Below are positions 1 through 8,506 of a stretch of 53,577 bases of DNA, piece by piece (the stretch's first letter is position 1; every line of letters starts with the position of its first letter). The notes under the pieces are model-generated. The model was not told the origin of the DNA. It did not search any database and was given only the letters and a program-made list of their open reading frames with translations. Source of the stretch: Rhodospirillales bacterium (lineage in GTDB: Bacteria; Pseudomonadota; Alphaproteobacteria; Rhodospirillales; Shumkoniaceae); assembly GCA_016776725.1 (NCBI GenBank), contig JADHSV010000023.1, positions 1 through 53,577 on the forward strand, written 5' to 3'. The translations under genes and the position numbers were made by a program.

Positions 1-44
1 CCGGAACCAGCATCGACATCAACGGCGCGTCCTTCGTGCGTTAG
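1..44 (+). CDS. C-terminal end of a short-chain dehydrogenase/reductase (partial)
   Basis: Only the last 13 codons and a TAG stop are inside the window, read from base 3. The residues GTSIDINGASFVR resemble the usual C-terminal strand of SDR-family oxidoreductases, where a TG-x-x-x-x-(V/I)-(D/N)-G segment closes the Rossmann fold. The stop overlaps the stop of the convergent gene on the other strand. Substrate cannot be judged. Proximity to a transporter block suggests a catabolic role, but that is inference. Confidence 0.45.
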   Translation, partial: GTSIDINGASFVR

Positions 45-865
45 GTGCCTACCTTAAGGGTGGACACCAGCCCGCGCAGGGCGGCGATGACGCTGAGCGG
101 CGTAATCTTGCCGGTGCGCGGGTTTTCCTCGGACGGAATGTTTTCGATGGTCATGGTGAAACGCGCGCTGTCGGCGTCCACGGTGATGGAGTGGGTGTTG
201 CGGGTGACGCCGGGATCGGCCCATATCTGAAGCTTCGTTTCGTCCGGCCCGATTCCCGCCAGACTTAGGGCTGCAGCCACGTTCAGATTGGCGGGAAATC
301 CCTTGGCTCCGCCGCGTGCGGTGCCGTCGAAAACCTTCAACGCCTCGCTCAAGCCCTCGATATTGATGTCGTTTTCAACCAGATAGGGCGCGCCTTGCAG
401 GCCACCCGGCGGCTTGCGCGTGACCATGGTTACCGATCGGATTGTTCCCTCGGCGGCGGCGCGAACCGTATCCAGTGCAATCAGCGCACCCGTGGGAATA
501 ACGATTCTGGCCCCGGTTTCTTCAGCCCGTTCGATCAGGTCCATGCGGCTGAGAAGGCATCCGACGCTGGAAGGCACGAATATGCGTCCCGCCCCAACGG
601 CTGGATCGGCAACATCGGCAAACACAGCTGCGGGTGCGCATTCGACCACAACGTCTGCCACATCGGCAAGATCGCCCAGAGCGACGATGGGAACGGAATG
701 GCTGAAATCCGCCATATTTCGCTCGGCCTTGGCGACGTCGCGGGCTGAAACCGCAGCCAGGGAAAGACCGGGAATTCCTTCATCAAGGCGCTTGCCCACC
801 GCCTGTCCAATGGCGCCGAAACCGCCGACGCCAATACGCAAATCCTGCCTCTTAAGAATAGTCAT
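41..865 (-). CDS. L-aspartate dehydrogenase-like NAD(P) oxidoreductase
   Basis: This 274-residue protein matches the aspartate dehydrogenase (DUF108/NadX) family, which interconverts L-aspartate and oxaloacetate or, in NAD synthesis, makes iminoaspartate. A Rossmann loop GVGGFGAIG lies at residues 12-20. A central IPTGALIALDTV segment and a late NTHSI motif, with the presumed catalytic His near residue 225, are family hallmarks. The start at MTILKRQ puts the Rossmann fold at the N-terminus; a longer frame begins six codons upstream. It is divergent from the tripartite transporter genes and shares their 170-bp control region, so the enzyme may act on an imported dicarboxylate or amino acid. 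No nadA or nadC lies nearby, so NAD synthesis is less likely. Family confidence is good, pathway confidence low. Confidence 0.8.
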   Translation of the reverse strand: MTILKRQDLRIGVGGFGAIGQAVGKRLDEGIPGLSLAAVSARDVAKAERNMADFSHSVPIVALGDLADVADVVVECAPAAVFADVADPAVGAGRIFVPSSVGCLLSRMDLIERAEETGARIVIPTGALIALDTVRAAAEGTIRSVTMVTRKPPGGLQGAPYLVENDINIEGLSEALKVFDGTARGGAKGFPANLNVAAALSLAGIGPDETKLQIWADPGVTRNTHSITVDADSARFTMTIENIPSEENPRTGKITPLSVIAALRGLVSTLKVGT

Positions 866-977
866 TTGCACCGCCACAATCACGGACTGGAAAATCCGGT
901 TTCATTAAGTTAGTTTATCAACGGTCAATTCGTCGGATGGGAGAGGATACAGGCCTCGAGGGCATAGCAGAATAACA

Positions 978-992
978 GTTGACGAATTCAAC
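978..992. promoter_or_regulatory. Candidate operator GTTGA-N5-TCAAC
   Basis: A perfect 5-5-5 inverted repeat (GTTGA, CGAAT, TCAAC) lies 45 bp upstream of the transporter binding-protein start. It overlaps a TTGACG hexamer that could be a -35 box. A related GTCAATTCGTC lies about 50 bp away on the aspartate-dehydrogenase side, at 924-934. The arrangement suits a dimeric repressor controlling both divergent units. No regulator gene is visible next to it, so the binding protein is unknown. Confidence 0.3.
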
Positions 993-1036
993 CTTTTCCT
1001 TTGGCAATTTCAATAATCGAACAGGGAGACTCTGAT

Positions 1037-2014
1037 ATGAAAAAGGGATTAACTCAAGCGGTCTTGGTAGCTGGCGCTATTTCGGTCGCCGCTGCGTTTG
1101 CGCCGACCGCCGCCAAGGCTGCGGATATTCCGTGCAGCACGGCTAAATTGATCGTGCCGTGGGGCGCCGGTGGCGGCACCGACGTTTTGTTCCGCATTTT
1201 TGCCGAAACCGCCAACAAACAGGGCGCCAATCCGCAAATCCAGGTCGTCAACATGGGCGGTCAGGGCGGCAACAAGGGGGCCAAGGAAGCGCGCAAGGCC
1301 AAGGCCGACGGCTGCACGTTGTTCGCCATTCACCAAAGTGCGCTGACCAGTAATCTGACGGGCCGCGTTGATTTCACGTGGGACGCCTTCGAGCCGGTCG
1401 CCATGCTGACCCGCACACCGCTGATCGTCGGTGCCAACCCCGACGTACCCTACAATAACACCACTGAAATGGTCGCCAATGCGAAGTCGCGCCCCGGTGA
1501 GTTATTGACCGGCGGCACCCTGGGTTCGACCAGCCACTTCTTCTTCCTGCTGATCGAGGATGCCACAGGCGTCAAGCTGAAACATATCTCCTATGACGGC
1601 ACCCGTCAGCGCATGACGGCGCTTTTGGCCAAAACCATTGAAATCGGCGAAATCAACCTCGCCTCGGCCAAGAAGTACATCCAGACCAACGAGTTGAAGG
1701 CGCTGGGTATCAGCACCACGGAACGCCATCCCGACATTCCGGACGTGGCGACACTGAAAGAACAGGGCATTGATCTGATTTACGGCACCGACCGCGGGAT
1801 CATGCTGCCCAAGGGAACTTCGAAGGCCGTTGTCCAGCATTACATCGACATCATGGGCAAGGTTGCCAACGATCCGGGCTACAAAAAGTCGATCGAAAAC
1901 AAGGGTTCGTCGGTGGAATACATGTATGGCGACGCCTACGCCAAGTACTTCGACGAGACCTTTACCAAGTGGAAAGCCATCGCCAAGAAAGTTGGCGTCT
2001 ACAAGGGTAAGTGA
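1037..2014 (+). CDS. Tripartite tricarboxylate transporter substrate-binding protein (TctC/Bug family)
   Basis: This 325-residue periplasmic protein captures an organic anion and delivers it to the TctAB membrane complex. A signal peptide is clear: MKKG, a hydrophobic stretch, then a probable cleavage after AAKA near residue 28. The mature protein opens with the family pattern LIVPWGAGGGTD, followed by ligand-loop segments such as TGGTLGSTSHF. The start at ATG 1037 follows an AGGGAGA Shine-Dalgarno; an in-frame ATG at 1001 would put extra polar residues before the signal peptide. It is first in a tctC-tctB-tctA operon, and a hairpin just downstream probably adjusts its level relative to the membrane subunits. 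Bug proteins bind carboxylates from citrate to amino acids; this sequence does not tell which. Confidence 0.92.
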   Translation: MKKGLTQAVLVAGAISVAAAFAPTAAKAADIPCSTAKLIVPWGAGGGTDVLFRIFAETANKQGANPQIQVVNMGGQGGNKGAKEARKAKADGCTLFAIHQSALTSNLTGRVDFTWDAFEPVAMLTRTPLIVGANPDVPYNNTTEMVANAKSRPGELLTGGTLGSTSHFFFLLIEDATGVKLKHISYDGTRQRMTALLAKTIEIGEINLASAKKYIQTNELKALGISTTERHPDIPDVATLKEQGIDLIYGTDRGIMLPKGTSKAVVQHYIDIMGKVANDPGYKKSIENKGSSVEYMYGDAYAKYFDETFTKWKAIAKKVGVYKGK

Positions 2015-2043
2015 TCGCTGAATGCGATAACATTTAGGTGGGA

Positions 2044-2072
2044 CGGCCTTCTCCTTTAACCGGGGAAGGCCG
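2044..2072 (+). terminator. Intercistronic hairpin between the binding protein and tctB
   Basis: CGGCCTTCTCC (2044-2054) pairs with GGGGAAGGCCG (2062-2072) as an 11-bp stem with one G-U pair and a 7-base loop. No clear T-run follows, so it is better seen as an attenuating or mRNA-stabilising hairpin than a full terminator. Such hairpins commonly follow binding-protein genes that must be expressed above their membrane partners. Confidence 0.6.
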
Positions 2073-2100
2073 CCTTCTCAATTTCAACAGAACGGTAATC

Positions 2101-2595
2101 ATGACCAGAGTAAACAGGGATTCTTACGTTGCCGTCTTTCTGCTGGCGTTTTGCGGCATCTTTTTTTCGGCGACCTTTTTTGTCAAGGACATGGGCTACG
2201 AGTCCATGGGGTCCGAAGTTTGGCCGCAGCTAATTCTCGTAGTTCTTTTTGTATTGACGCTGGCTTATCTGTTCCAGGCACTGCGCCAGGGACCGGATGA
2301 GGCACCCGCGCAGGAAGACAGCGGCTTCAAAGGCTGGCTGCATCGCTATCGCAATGCCCTTTGGTGCTATGCGCTGTTTTTCGTATTCCTGGTTACGCTG
2401 CCGTGGATGGGCATGTTGCTGGGGGGCGTGCTTTTCGTGTTTCTGGCACTGACCGTTCTGGGGAATCGAACCCCGCGCGATCACGCGGTCCATGCGGCCA
2501 TCGCTGTGGGCACCATGAGCGGAATGTGGGCCATATTCACCTTCGGCCTGAAGGTGTTTCTTCCCGCAGGCGAAATCCTGCCGATGATGTACTAG
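2101..2595 (+). CDS. tctB: Tripartite tricarboxylate transporter small membrane subunit TctB
   Basis: A 164-residue hydrophobic protein with about four membrane segments and a charged, acidic linker between the second and third (around QGPDEAPAQEDSG). This is the usual TctB topology, in which the small subunit partners the large TctA channel subunit. The early FFSATFFVKDMGYESMGSEVWPQ segment fits the family pattern in which a loop after TM1 leads to a W-P motif. I chose ATG 2101 because an upstream in-frame start would run through the intercistronic hairpin and encode no membrane segment. It sits 33 bp before tctA. Confidence 0.85.
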   Translation: MTRVNRDSYVAVFLLAFCGIFFSATFFVKDMGYESMGSEVWPQLILVVLFVLTLAYLFQALRQGPDEAPAQEDSGFKGWLHRYRNALWCYALFFVFLVTLPWMGMLLGGVLFVFLALTVLGNRTPRDHAVHAAIAVGTMSGMWAIFTFGLKVFLPAGEILPMMY

Positions 2596-2628
2596 CAGGG
2601 ACATCCGGGCGACAGAGAAGACAAAAAA

Positions 2629-4305
2629 ATGATACTTGAAAATTTGATGACGGCGATTGGTGCCGTCCTGGAACTTAAAACTTTATTTTTCATGCTGATC
2701 GGCGTGACGGCCGGGCTTATGGCCGGGGCCATTCCCGGTTTTACCATCGCCATGGCCATTGTGCTGACCCTGCCGTTCACCTTCGGCATGCCGTCGGAAC
2801 AAGGATTGGCGACCATGCTGGCGGTTTTCGTCGGCGGCCTCTCGGGCGGTCTGATGTCGGGCATGTTGACGGGCATTCCCGGAACGCCTTCATCAGTGGC
2901 CACCACGTTCGATGGCTTTCCCATGGCGCGCAAGGGCAAGCCCGGTCTGGCCCTTGGTATTGGTGTCTGGTCGTCGTTCTTCGGCGGTATTCTAAGCGCC
3001 ATCCTGCTGGTCACGCTGGCCCCGCAACTGGCCCGCATGGGCCTTGAATTCGGCCCCTGGGATTATTTCGCGCTGGTCATGTTCGCGTTGACCATCACCG
3101 CCAGTCTGGCCGGTGAAAACATGCTTAAGGGTTTGATCGCCGGTGCGCTGGGTCTGCTGGCCGCGACCATCGGCGAGGATGACATCAACGGCGTGGCCCG
3201 GCTTCATTTCGGCAGCGAGGAATTGAAACAAGGGTTTGCCTTTTTGCCCGTGCTGATCGGCTTGTTCGCTTTCAGTCAGCTTCTGAGCGACGTCCGCGAT
3301 CCGGAAAAAGCCCGCGGTGCCCTGATGAAGGGCCGGACCGAGGCGGTAAGAATCGAGCACTTGCGCGCGATCAAAGAGGTTCTCTCGCGCGGCCTGAACG
3401 TGGTTCGTTCATCGCTGATTGGATTATTCGTCGGTATTCTTCCCGGCGCGGGTAGTTCTATTTCCAATATTCTCGCTTACGATCAGGCCAAGAAGGCATC
3501 CAAGACTCCGGAAAAATTCGGCACCGGTGTCGCCGACGGCATTGTCGCTTCGGAATCCGCCAACAATGCCACGGCGGGCGGCGCACTGATTATGATGATG
3601 GCCCTGGGCATTCCCGGCGACATCGTGACCGCCATTATGCTGGGCGCGCTGTTGATTCACGACGTCATCCCCAGCCCGACATTTATCGGCGACGAACCGG
3701 TGCTGGCCTATGCCATCTTTTTCGCCTTTTTCCTGGCCCACTTCATGATGATCGGTATGCAGGCCGTGTGCCTGCGCATCTTCGTGCGTGTCACGAAGGT
3801 GCCCATGTATACCTTGGCTGCCGTTATCCTCGGCTATTGCGCCATCGGTGTGTTTTCGCTGCACAATGTCGAATTCGACATCTGGACCATGTTCTGGTTC
3901 GGTATTCTCGGCTACACCATGCGCGTTTTAAAGTTCCCGCTGGCCCCGATGATTTTGGGCGTGGTTCTGGGCAATATCGCCGAACTTAACCTGTCACGCG
4001 CGCTGGCCATCAGCGACGATTTGACCCTGTTCCTGACCCGGCCCTGGTCGCTGTTCTTTATAACCGTCGGCCTCTTTTCCGCTGTGTTTCCCTGGTATCA
4101 GAAGTTGATTGGCACTAAGAAGTGGACATTGGTGTTTATGCCGGTGTTGTCTATCGCGGTTTCACTGCCATTGTTCATGATGAACGGTTTCGTCCGCCCA
4201 GGGATTGGTGGTGGGTTGCTTCTGCTGGGCTGCTACCAGTTGTGGAAGCGCAATCGCGATGGTTGGGAGCTCTCGGCGCCCAGCGAACACCTATACAAAG
4301 AATAA
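2629..4305 (+). CDS. tctA: Tripartite tricarboxylate transporter large membrane subunit TctA
   Basis: This 558-residue polytopic protein is the transport channel of the TTT system. The N-terminal GAIPGFTIAMAIVLTLPFT and the GIPGTPSSVATTFDGFPMA segment near residue 90 are TctA signatures, and the second half repeats the motif as LPGAGSSISNILAYDQAKK. The two copies reflect the known inverted duplication of the family. Length is close to the usual 500-550 residues with a slightly extended C-terminus. Transport is expected to be cation-driven, with ligand supplied by the binding protein two genes upstream. The next gene, a lactate-permease homologue, starts 52 bp later and is probably co-transcribed. 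Confidence 0.93.
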   Translation: MILENLMTAIGAVLELKTLFFMLIGVTAGLMAGAIPGFTIAMAIVLTLPFTFGMPSEQGLATMLAVFVGGLSGGLMSGMLTGIPGTPSSVATTFDGFPMARKGKPGLALGIGVWSSFFGGILSAILLVTLAPQLARMGLEFGPWDYFALVMFALTITASLAGENMLKGLIAGALGLLAATIGEDDINGVARLHFGSEELKQGFAFLPVLIGLFAFSQLLSDVRDPEKARGALMKGRTEAVRIEHLRAIKEVLSRGLNVVRSSLIGLFVGILPGAGSSISNILAYDQAKKASKTPEKFGTGVADGIVASESANNATAGGALIMMMALGIPGDIVTAIMLGALLIHDVIPSPTFIGDEPVLAYAIFFAFFLAHFMMIGMQAVCLRIFVRVTKVPMYTLAAVILGYCAIGVFSLHNVEFDIWTMFWFGILGYTMRVLKFPLAPMILGVVLGNIAELNLSRALAISDDLTLFLTRPWSLFFITVGLFSAVFPWYQKLIGTKKWTLVFMPVLSIAVSLPLFMMNGFVRPGIGGGLLLLGCYQLWKRNRDGWELSAPSEHLYKE

Positions 4306-4357
4306 ACGATCCGGCCGCTTTTTCGGGCGGTCGGCCAAGAAGGAGTCTACCGGATCT

Positions 4358-5920
4358 ATGACCGATCTATTGTTGGTAAAGTGGTTGCTCGCCTTTTCGC
4401 CCATTGCGGTGGTGCTCATTCTGATGATTGGCTTCCATTGGGGTGGCGGGCGTGCCGGTGCAGCCGGCTGGTTTACGGCGTTAATCGTTGCGGTGCTGTT
4501 TTTCGGGGCCGATGCGACGCTTCTGGCCTTCGCCCAGATGAAGGGCGTGCTGCTGTCACTGTATGTCCTTTACATCATCTGGATGGCGCTGGTTCTTTAC
4601 AACGTGGTGGATGAAACCGGGGCTATCGAGGTCATCGGATCGGGCATCAAGCAACTAACCGCCGACAAGCCCTTCCAGCTGCTTATCCTGGGCTGGGTGT
4701 TTGCTTCCTTCCTGCAGGGCGTGGCTGGTTTCGGCGTGCCTATTGCCGTGGTCGGGCCGTTGCTTCTGGGCATGGGATTCCCGCCGCTGGTGGCGGTGGC
4801 GGTACCGGCCATCGGCCATTCCTGGTCGGTCACTTATGGCGACATGGCGTCGTCGTTCCAGGCGATGATCGCGGTTACCGGGCTGAGCGGTGAATATCTG
4901 GCCCATTGGGCGAGCGTCTTCCTGGGCATCACCGTATTCATGTGCGGCCTTGCCGTGGTTCACGTTTACGGCGGGTTCAAGGCAATTCGCCGCAGCCTTG
5001 TGGCCATCGTCATCATCGGGTCGGTGATGGCCGCCACCCAGTACGCCCTGGCCACCAACGGCCTGTGGACGCTGGCCGGGTTCGTCGCCGGTATGGTGGG
5101 TATCGTCGCCAGTATTCTGGTCTCGCGCCTGCCCATGTATCGCAACACAAACGGCGGGACGGAAGAGGCGCCTTCCACGGACGGGCCGAAGATGAGCCTG
5201 ACGTTCGCGTTGTCGGCTTACATCATCCTTATTGCCATCGTGGCGCCTGCCGAGATCATCGGGCCGCTGCACAAGTTCCTGGGCTCGGTCAAGCTGTCGC
5301 TGATGTTCCCGGAAATCACGACCAGCCAGGGCTGGGTCAACGCGGCGGGTCTGGGCAAGAAGATCAGCGTCTTTGGCCATGCCGGTGCGCTGCTTCTTTA
5401 CACCTCGGTGCTCAGTTATTTCGTCTATGCCTCGCGCGGGTATTACAAGGAAGGCGCATTGGGGCGTATTTGGGCAAAGACGGTGAAAAGCGGCGTTTCG
5501 ACCAGCATCGGCATCGTCTCCATGGTGTGCTTTGCGTTGATGATGAGCCAAAGCGGCATGACCAACCTGCTGGCCGAAGGCATCAGCACGGTGTTCGGCG
5601 AGGCCTACCCGTTGGTGGCCGGGGCCATCGGCACCTTGGGCGCATTCATGACCGGCAGCAACACCAACTCCAACGTGGTGTTTGCCCAGTTGCAGATGAA
5701 CACCGCCGAGATCGCCGCATTGAGCGTTCCGGTCATTCTGGCGGCGCAGACCACCGGCGGGTCCATCGGCAGCATGCTGGCCCCGGCCAAAATTCTGGTT
5801 GGTTGCAGCACCGTCGGCCTGTCCGGCAAGGAAGGCCCGGTTCTGGCCCGCACCCTTACCTATGGCCTGATCATGACGGCGATTATCGGCGTTCTCGCTT
5901 TCCTTAATGCGGCTGGCTGA
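4358..5920 (+). CDS. lctP: L-lactate/glycolate permease family transporter (LctP)
   Basis: A 520-residue membrane protein of the lactate permease family, which imports L-lactate, D-lactate or glycolate with protons. Supporting segments are QGVAGFGVPIAVVGPLL near residue 115, the conserved PAIGHSWSVTYGDMASSF, and TGSNTNSNVVFAQLQ plus QTTGGSIGSMLAPAKI in the C-terminal half. ATG 4358 was chosen because AAGGAG lies upstream and the first membrane segment begins at once; an earlier in-frame ATG falls inside tctA. It follows the TTT operon closely, giving two carboxylate importers in tandem. No lactate dehydrogenase is adjacent, so the substrate could be another short hydroxy-acid. Confidence 0.88.
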   Translation: MTDLLLVKWLLAFSPIAVVLILMIGFHWGGGRAGAAGWFTALIVAVLFFGADATLLAFAQMKGVLLSLYVLYIIWMALVLYNVVDETGAIEVIGSGIKQLTADKPFQLLILGWVFASFLQGVAGFGVPIAVVGPLLLGMGFPPLVAVAVPAIGHSWSVTYGDMASSFQAMIAVTGLSGEYLAHWASVFLGITVFMCGLAVVHVYGGFKAIRRSLVAIVIIGSVMAATQYALATNGLWTLAGFVAGMVGIVASILVSRLPMYRNTNGGTEEAPSTDGPKMSLTFALSAYIILIAIVAPAEIIGPLHKFLGSVKLSLMFPEITTSQGWVNAAGLGKKISVFGHAGALLLYTSVLSYFVYASRGYYKEGALGRIWAKTVKSGVSTSIGIVSMVCFALMMSQSGMTNLLAEGISTVFGEAYPLVAGAIGTLGAFMTGSNTNSNVVFAQLQMNTAEIAALSVPVILAAQTTGGSIGSMLAPAKILVGCSTVGLSGKEGPVLARTLTYGLIMTAIIGVLAFLNAAG

Positions 5921-5942
5921 TTTAAGAAGGTATACGAAAGTC

Positions 5943-6116
5943 ATGCAGAACTTTTTCGACAAACACGGCAAACTGCTGAAGAACGGATCCTTCGTCGCCA
6001 TGATCGGCATTCCGTTCCTCCTTTATTTCGCCGCCATGAACGATGCCACGGCGCTGGTCTATGCGCTTCTTGGCGCCATGGGCCTGAGTATGCTCGTGGC
6101 CATGAAGGTGGGGTAG
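5943..6116 (+). CDS. 57-residue two-helix membrane protein next to the lactate permease
   Basis: The product has a short basic N-terminus (MQNFFDKHGKLLKNG) and two hydrophobic segments, roughly residues 17-31 and 37-54, joined by a short polar turn. It begins 22 bp after the permease stop with AAGAAGG upstream, so it is probably translated from the same message. I do not recognise a named family. It might be an accessory subunit or stabiliser of the permease, by analogy with small proteins that accompany other secondary transporters. That is inference from position only. Confidence 0.6.
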   Translation: MQNFFDKHGKLLKNGSFVAMIGIPFLLYFAAMNDATALVYALLGAMGLSMLVAMKVG

Positions 6117-6148
6117 CAAAGCGACGCGATTCAGCCTAAGTTTCAGCC

Positions 6149-7195
6149 GTGTTGGACCTGTATCCATTTGCCGCGCCGTTTATCCGCCTGCTTGATCCGG
6201 AAGCCGGGCACCGATTGGCAATCGGCGCCCTGAAGCGCGGTCTGGTTCCGGTCTGTAACCGGTTTGAGGATTCCATCCTTGGGATTTCCCTGTGGGGGCG
6301 GGAATTCCCGAACCCCGTGGGGACGGCAGCCGGTTTCGACAAGAACGCCGAAGTCGTTGACGCCATTCATCGGCTGGGCTTCGGCTTTGCCGAAATTGGC
6401 ACGGTGACGCCCCGTCCCCAGTCCGGAAACCCCAAACCCCGGCTGTTCCGCCTTCTGGCCGACCAAGCGGTAATCAACCGCATGGGCTTCAATAACGATG
6501 GTCTGGATGTTGTGCTGGCCCGCCTGAAGGCGGCATCCCGGAACGGGATCGTGGCCATTAATATCGGCAAGAACAAGGACGTCGATGACGCCGTTGCCGA
6601 TTATGTAACGGGCGTGACGGCGGCGGCGGACCTTGCAGACCTCTTGATCCTTAACGTTTCCTCGCCGAACACGCCGGGTTTGCGCGCGTTGCAGAAGAAA
6701 TCGGAACTGGGATCGCTTCTGCAAAGTGTCATGACGGCGCGAAACGGGCGCAATGTGCCGATGCTGGTCAAAGTCGCACCCGATTTGTCCGATGATGAAC
6801 TGAAGGATATTGCCGGCACCTGTCTGGAAGTCGGCATTGATGGCATCGTCGCCACCAATACGACGATATCCCGGCCCGAGGGCTTGCGCGATGCCAACGC
6901 GGTGCAGGACGGCGGCTTGGCGGGCCGTCCGCTTTTCGAGCTTTCGACGCGCATTCTTCATCGGCTTTATGAACTGACCGATGGCAAGATGCCGCTTGTC
7001 GGTGTTGGCGGTATTGCAAGCGGCGCTGACGCCTACGCCAAAATCCGCGCGGGCGCGTCGTTGGTGCAGCTATATTCGGCAATGGTTTTCGCCGGGCCTA
7101 ATCTGGTGAACCGGATCAACCGCGATCTTGCCGCGCTGTTGCGCCGCGATGGCTTTGCCAACGTTAAGGATGCGATCGGCGCCGATCACGCTTAG
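6149..7195 (+). CDS. pyrD: Dihydroorotate dehydrogenase (quinone), class 2
   Basis: This 348-residue enzyme oxidises dihydroorotate to orotate in pyrimidine synthesis, passing electrons to membrane quinone. Class 2 is shown by the N-terminal amphipathic extension (LDLYPFAAPFIRLLDPE) and the catalytic serine in NVSSPNTPGLR. Other motifs are NPVGTAAGFDKNAE, KVAPDLSDDE (FMN lysine), NTTISRPEG and the C-terminal phosphate-binding GVGGIASGADAYAKIRAG. Translation starts at GTG 6149. The last base of its TAG stop lies within the left arm of palindromic element A, so the transcript probably ends in that structure. Confidence 0.96.
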   Translation: MLDLYPFAAPFIRLLDPEAGHRLAIGALKRGLVPVCNRFEDSILGISLWGREFPNPVGTAAGFDKNAEVVDAIHRLGFGFAEIGTVTPRPQSGNPKPRLFRLLADQAVINRMGFNNDGLDVVLARLKAASRNGIVAINIGKNKDVDDAVADYVTGVTAAADLADLLILNVSSPNTPGLRALQKKSELGSLLQSVMTARNGRNVPMLVKVAPDLSDDELKDIAGTCLEVGIDGIVATNTTISRPEGLRDANAVQDGGLAGRPLFELSTRILHRLYELTDGKMPLVGVGGIASGADAYAKIRAGASLVQLYSAMVFAGPNLVNRINRDLAALLRRDGFANVKDAIGADHA

Positions 7196-7459
7196 AGCAC
7201 ATTTCGACCAAATGCGATCATTCTGATGCACTTCGGTGGAACGATCCGCTAGGCGTTTCGCGAAGCGCGATGCCTTCGCATCGGGCGAGCGGAACAACGA
7301 CGCGGGCGGCCACCGAAGGGCACCCTTCGGGCGGGCCGATTAAGGCCGGGGCGTCGTCGAACCTCTTGCCCGTAGCAAAAGCTACGCGCTGCGAGGTCCT
7401 CCTAACCCCGGCCTTAATCGGCCACGTCAGAGTGACCGCATTTGGTCGGAATGTGCTCT
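7194..7459. repeat. Palindromic three-way-junction element, copy A (266 bp)
   Basis: The outer inverted repeat pairs 7194-7229 with 7424-7459 and begins AGAGCACATT. It is about 36 bp with four differences, all transitions. Inside are two side stems. Branch 1 pairs CTTCGGTGG (7231-7239) with CCACCGAAG (7310-7318) and carries the hairpin CGATGC-CTTC-GCATCG (7268-7283). Branch 2 is a perfect 18-bp stem, 7334-7351 with 7406-7423, capped by CGTAGC-AAAA-GCTACG (7371-7386). Unpaired motifs include GGAACAACG (7291) and CGTCGTCG (7352). The element sits between convergent pyrD and the AbrB-family gene and contributes to the ends of both. No protein-coding capacity of its own is seen. Confidence 0.85.
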
Positions 7460-8506
7460 CACCAGCCATTTCATGGTGAAGGGCGCAAACAGAATCAAGA
7501 ACCCCAATCTCGATAGGTGATGGGTCGCCACCATGGCCGGGTCTATGTTCAGGGCCACCGCGATAAGGTTCATCTCGGTCACGCCGCCGGGTGAAAACGC
7601 CAACATCAATCCCTGGAACGGCAGGCCGGTAATTTCGCTGGTCAGCAGGGCGAAGCCGATAGCCCCGGCCAGCATGGCGACGGCCATGACGATGGCAGAT
7701 TTCACAATCCCGAAGACGTCAACCAGCGTAATGCCCTTGAAGCGGCAGCCGACCGTGGCCCCGATGACGACCTGGGCCAGCGCGATCAGGACACCCGGCG
7801 GAAAGGCTGACGTCAGGCCGCCCAGATGGGCCGCCGCGCTCATGAACATGGGGCCCGACAAAACGGGGAAGGGAAGCCTTATCAATCTGGCTACAAAATA
7901 TCCGCCGATGGCGCAGGCGGTGAGGATAAGCGCGTCGGTTCCCGTCAGGTCGGAAAATTCGCCCAATGCGCCGGTGTTGACCGCCTTGAAGCCGTAAAAC
8001 AGCCGGTACCAGGCGGGGATGGCCAGAATGGTGATGGTAATGCGTATCGAGTGAATTAGCGAAATTGCACGTTCATCGCCCCCCAGTTCACCGCCGATGA
8101 TGACCATCTCGGAAAAGCCGCCGGGGGCGGCGGAACAATAAGCCTCAACCGGTCCGAAGCCGAAAAAACGGCGCAGCCCGGCCCCCAGAACGACAATCAT
8201 GACCACGGTAAACCCCAGCAGCAAAAGGATGCTGGGTATCCAGTTCGCGGCTTGTGATACGATGCCGGGCGTAAACGCGCTGCCGATCATGACGCCGAGC
8301 ACGATGATCATCAGGTTGCGCAGGCGGTTGGGCGCTTGTACGGGGCCTTTGGCGGCAGCCACGATGGCAACCGCCGAAAGCGACCCGGTCATCCACGGCA
8401 AGGGCAGGTCTATGGCCCAGAACAGTCCACCGCCCATCGCGCCGATACCAATGGTCAGGGCCATTTTTGCGATGGATCGAGCGAGCGTACCGGCTTTTTC
8501 GCTCAC
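7427..8506 (-). CDS. AbrB-family membrane permease (putative ammonia-monooxygenase-like family)
   Basis: A 359-residue polytopic protein of the AbrB/YdfA family, which has two repeated membrane halves. Each half shows the family pattern: [13 protein letters not shown] near residue 33 and [18 protein letters not shown] in the second half. The terminal helix-turn [29 protein letters not shown] also fits, and mirrors [18 protein letters not shown] in the first half. The family's substrate is uncertain; the historical ammonia-monooxygenase label is not evidence of that activity. The last ten codons, encoding [10 protein letters not shown], lie in the right arm of element A, so the C-terminus appears to have been supplied or replaced by the repeat. 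The start overlaps the NAD kinase stop by 4 bp. Confidence 0.85.
   Translation of the reverse strand: MSEKAGTLARSIAKMALTIGIGAMGGGLFWAIDLPLPWMTGSLSAVAIVAAAKGPVQAPNRLRNLMIIVLGVMIGSAFTPGIVSQAANWIPSILLLLGFTVVMIVVLGAGLRRFFGFGPVEAYCSAAPGGFSEMVIIGGELGGDERAISLIHSIRITITILAIPAWYRLFYGFKAVNTGALGEFSDLTGTDALILTACAIGGYFVARLIRLPFPVLSGPMFMSAAAHLGGLTSAFPPGVLIALAQVVIGATVGCRFKGITLVDVFGIVKSAIVMAVAMLAGAIGFALLTSEITGLPFQGLMLAFSPGGVTEMNLIAVALNIDPAMVATHHLSRLGFLILFAPFTMKWLVRAHSDQMRSL

Noticed and set aside
2030..2110. Riboswitch upstream of tctB
   Set aside because: Only one simple hairpin is present, without an aptamer-like multi-stem structure.
4655..6010. 451-codon open frame on the minus strand opposite the lactate permease
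   Set aside because: Its composition (His, Gly, Asp and Arg rich) is that of an antisense frame, and it is explained by the codon bias of the permease gene.
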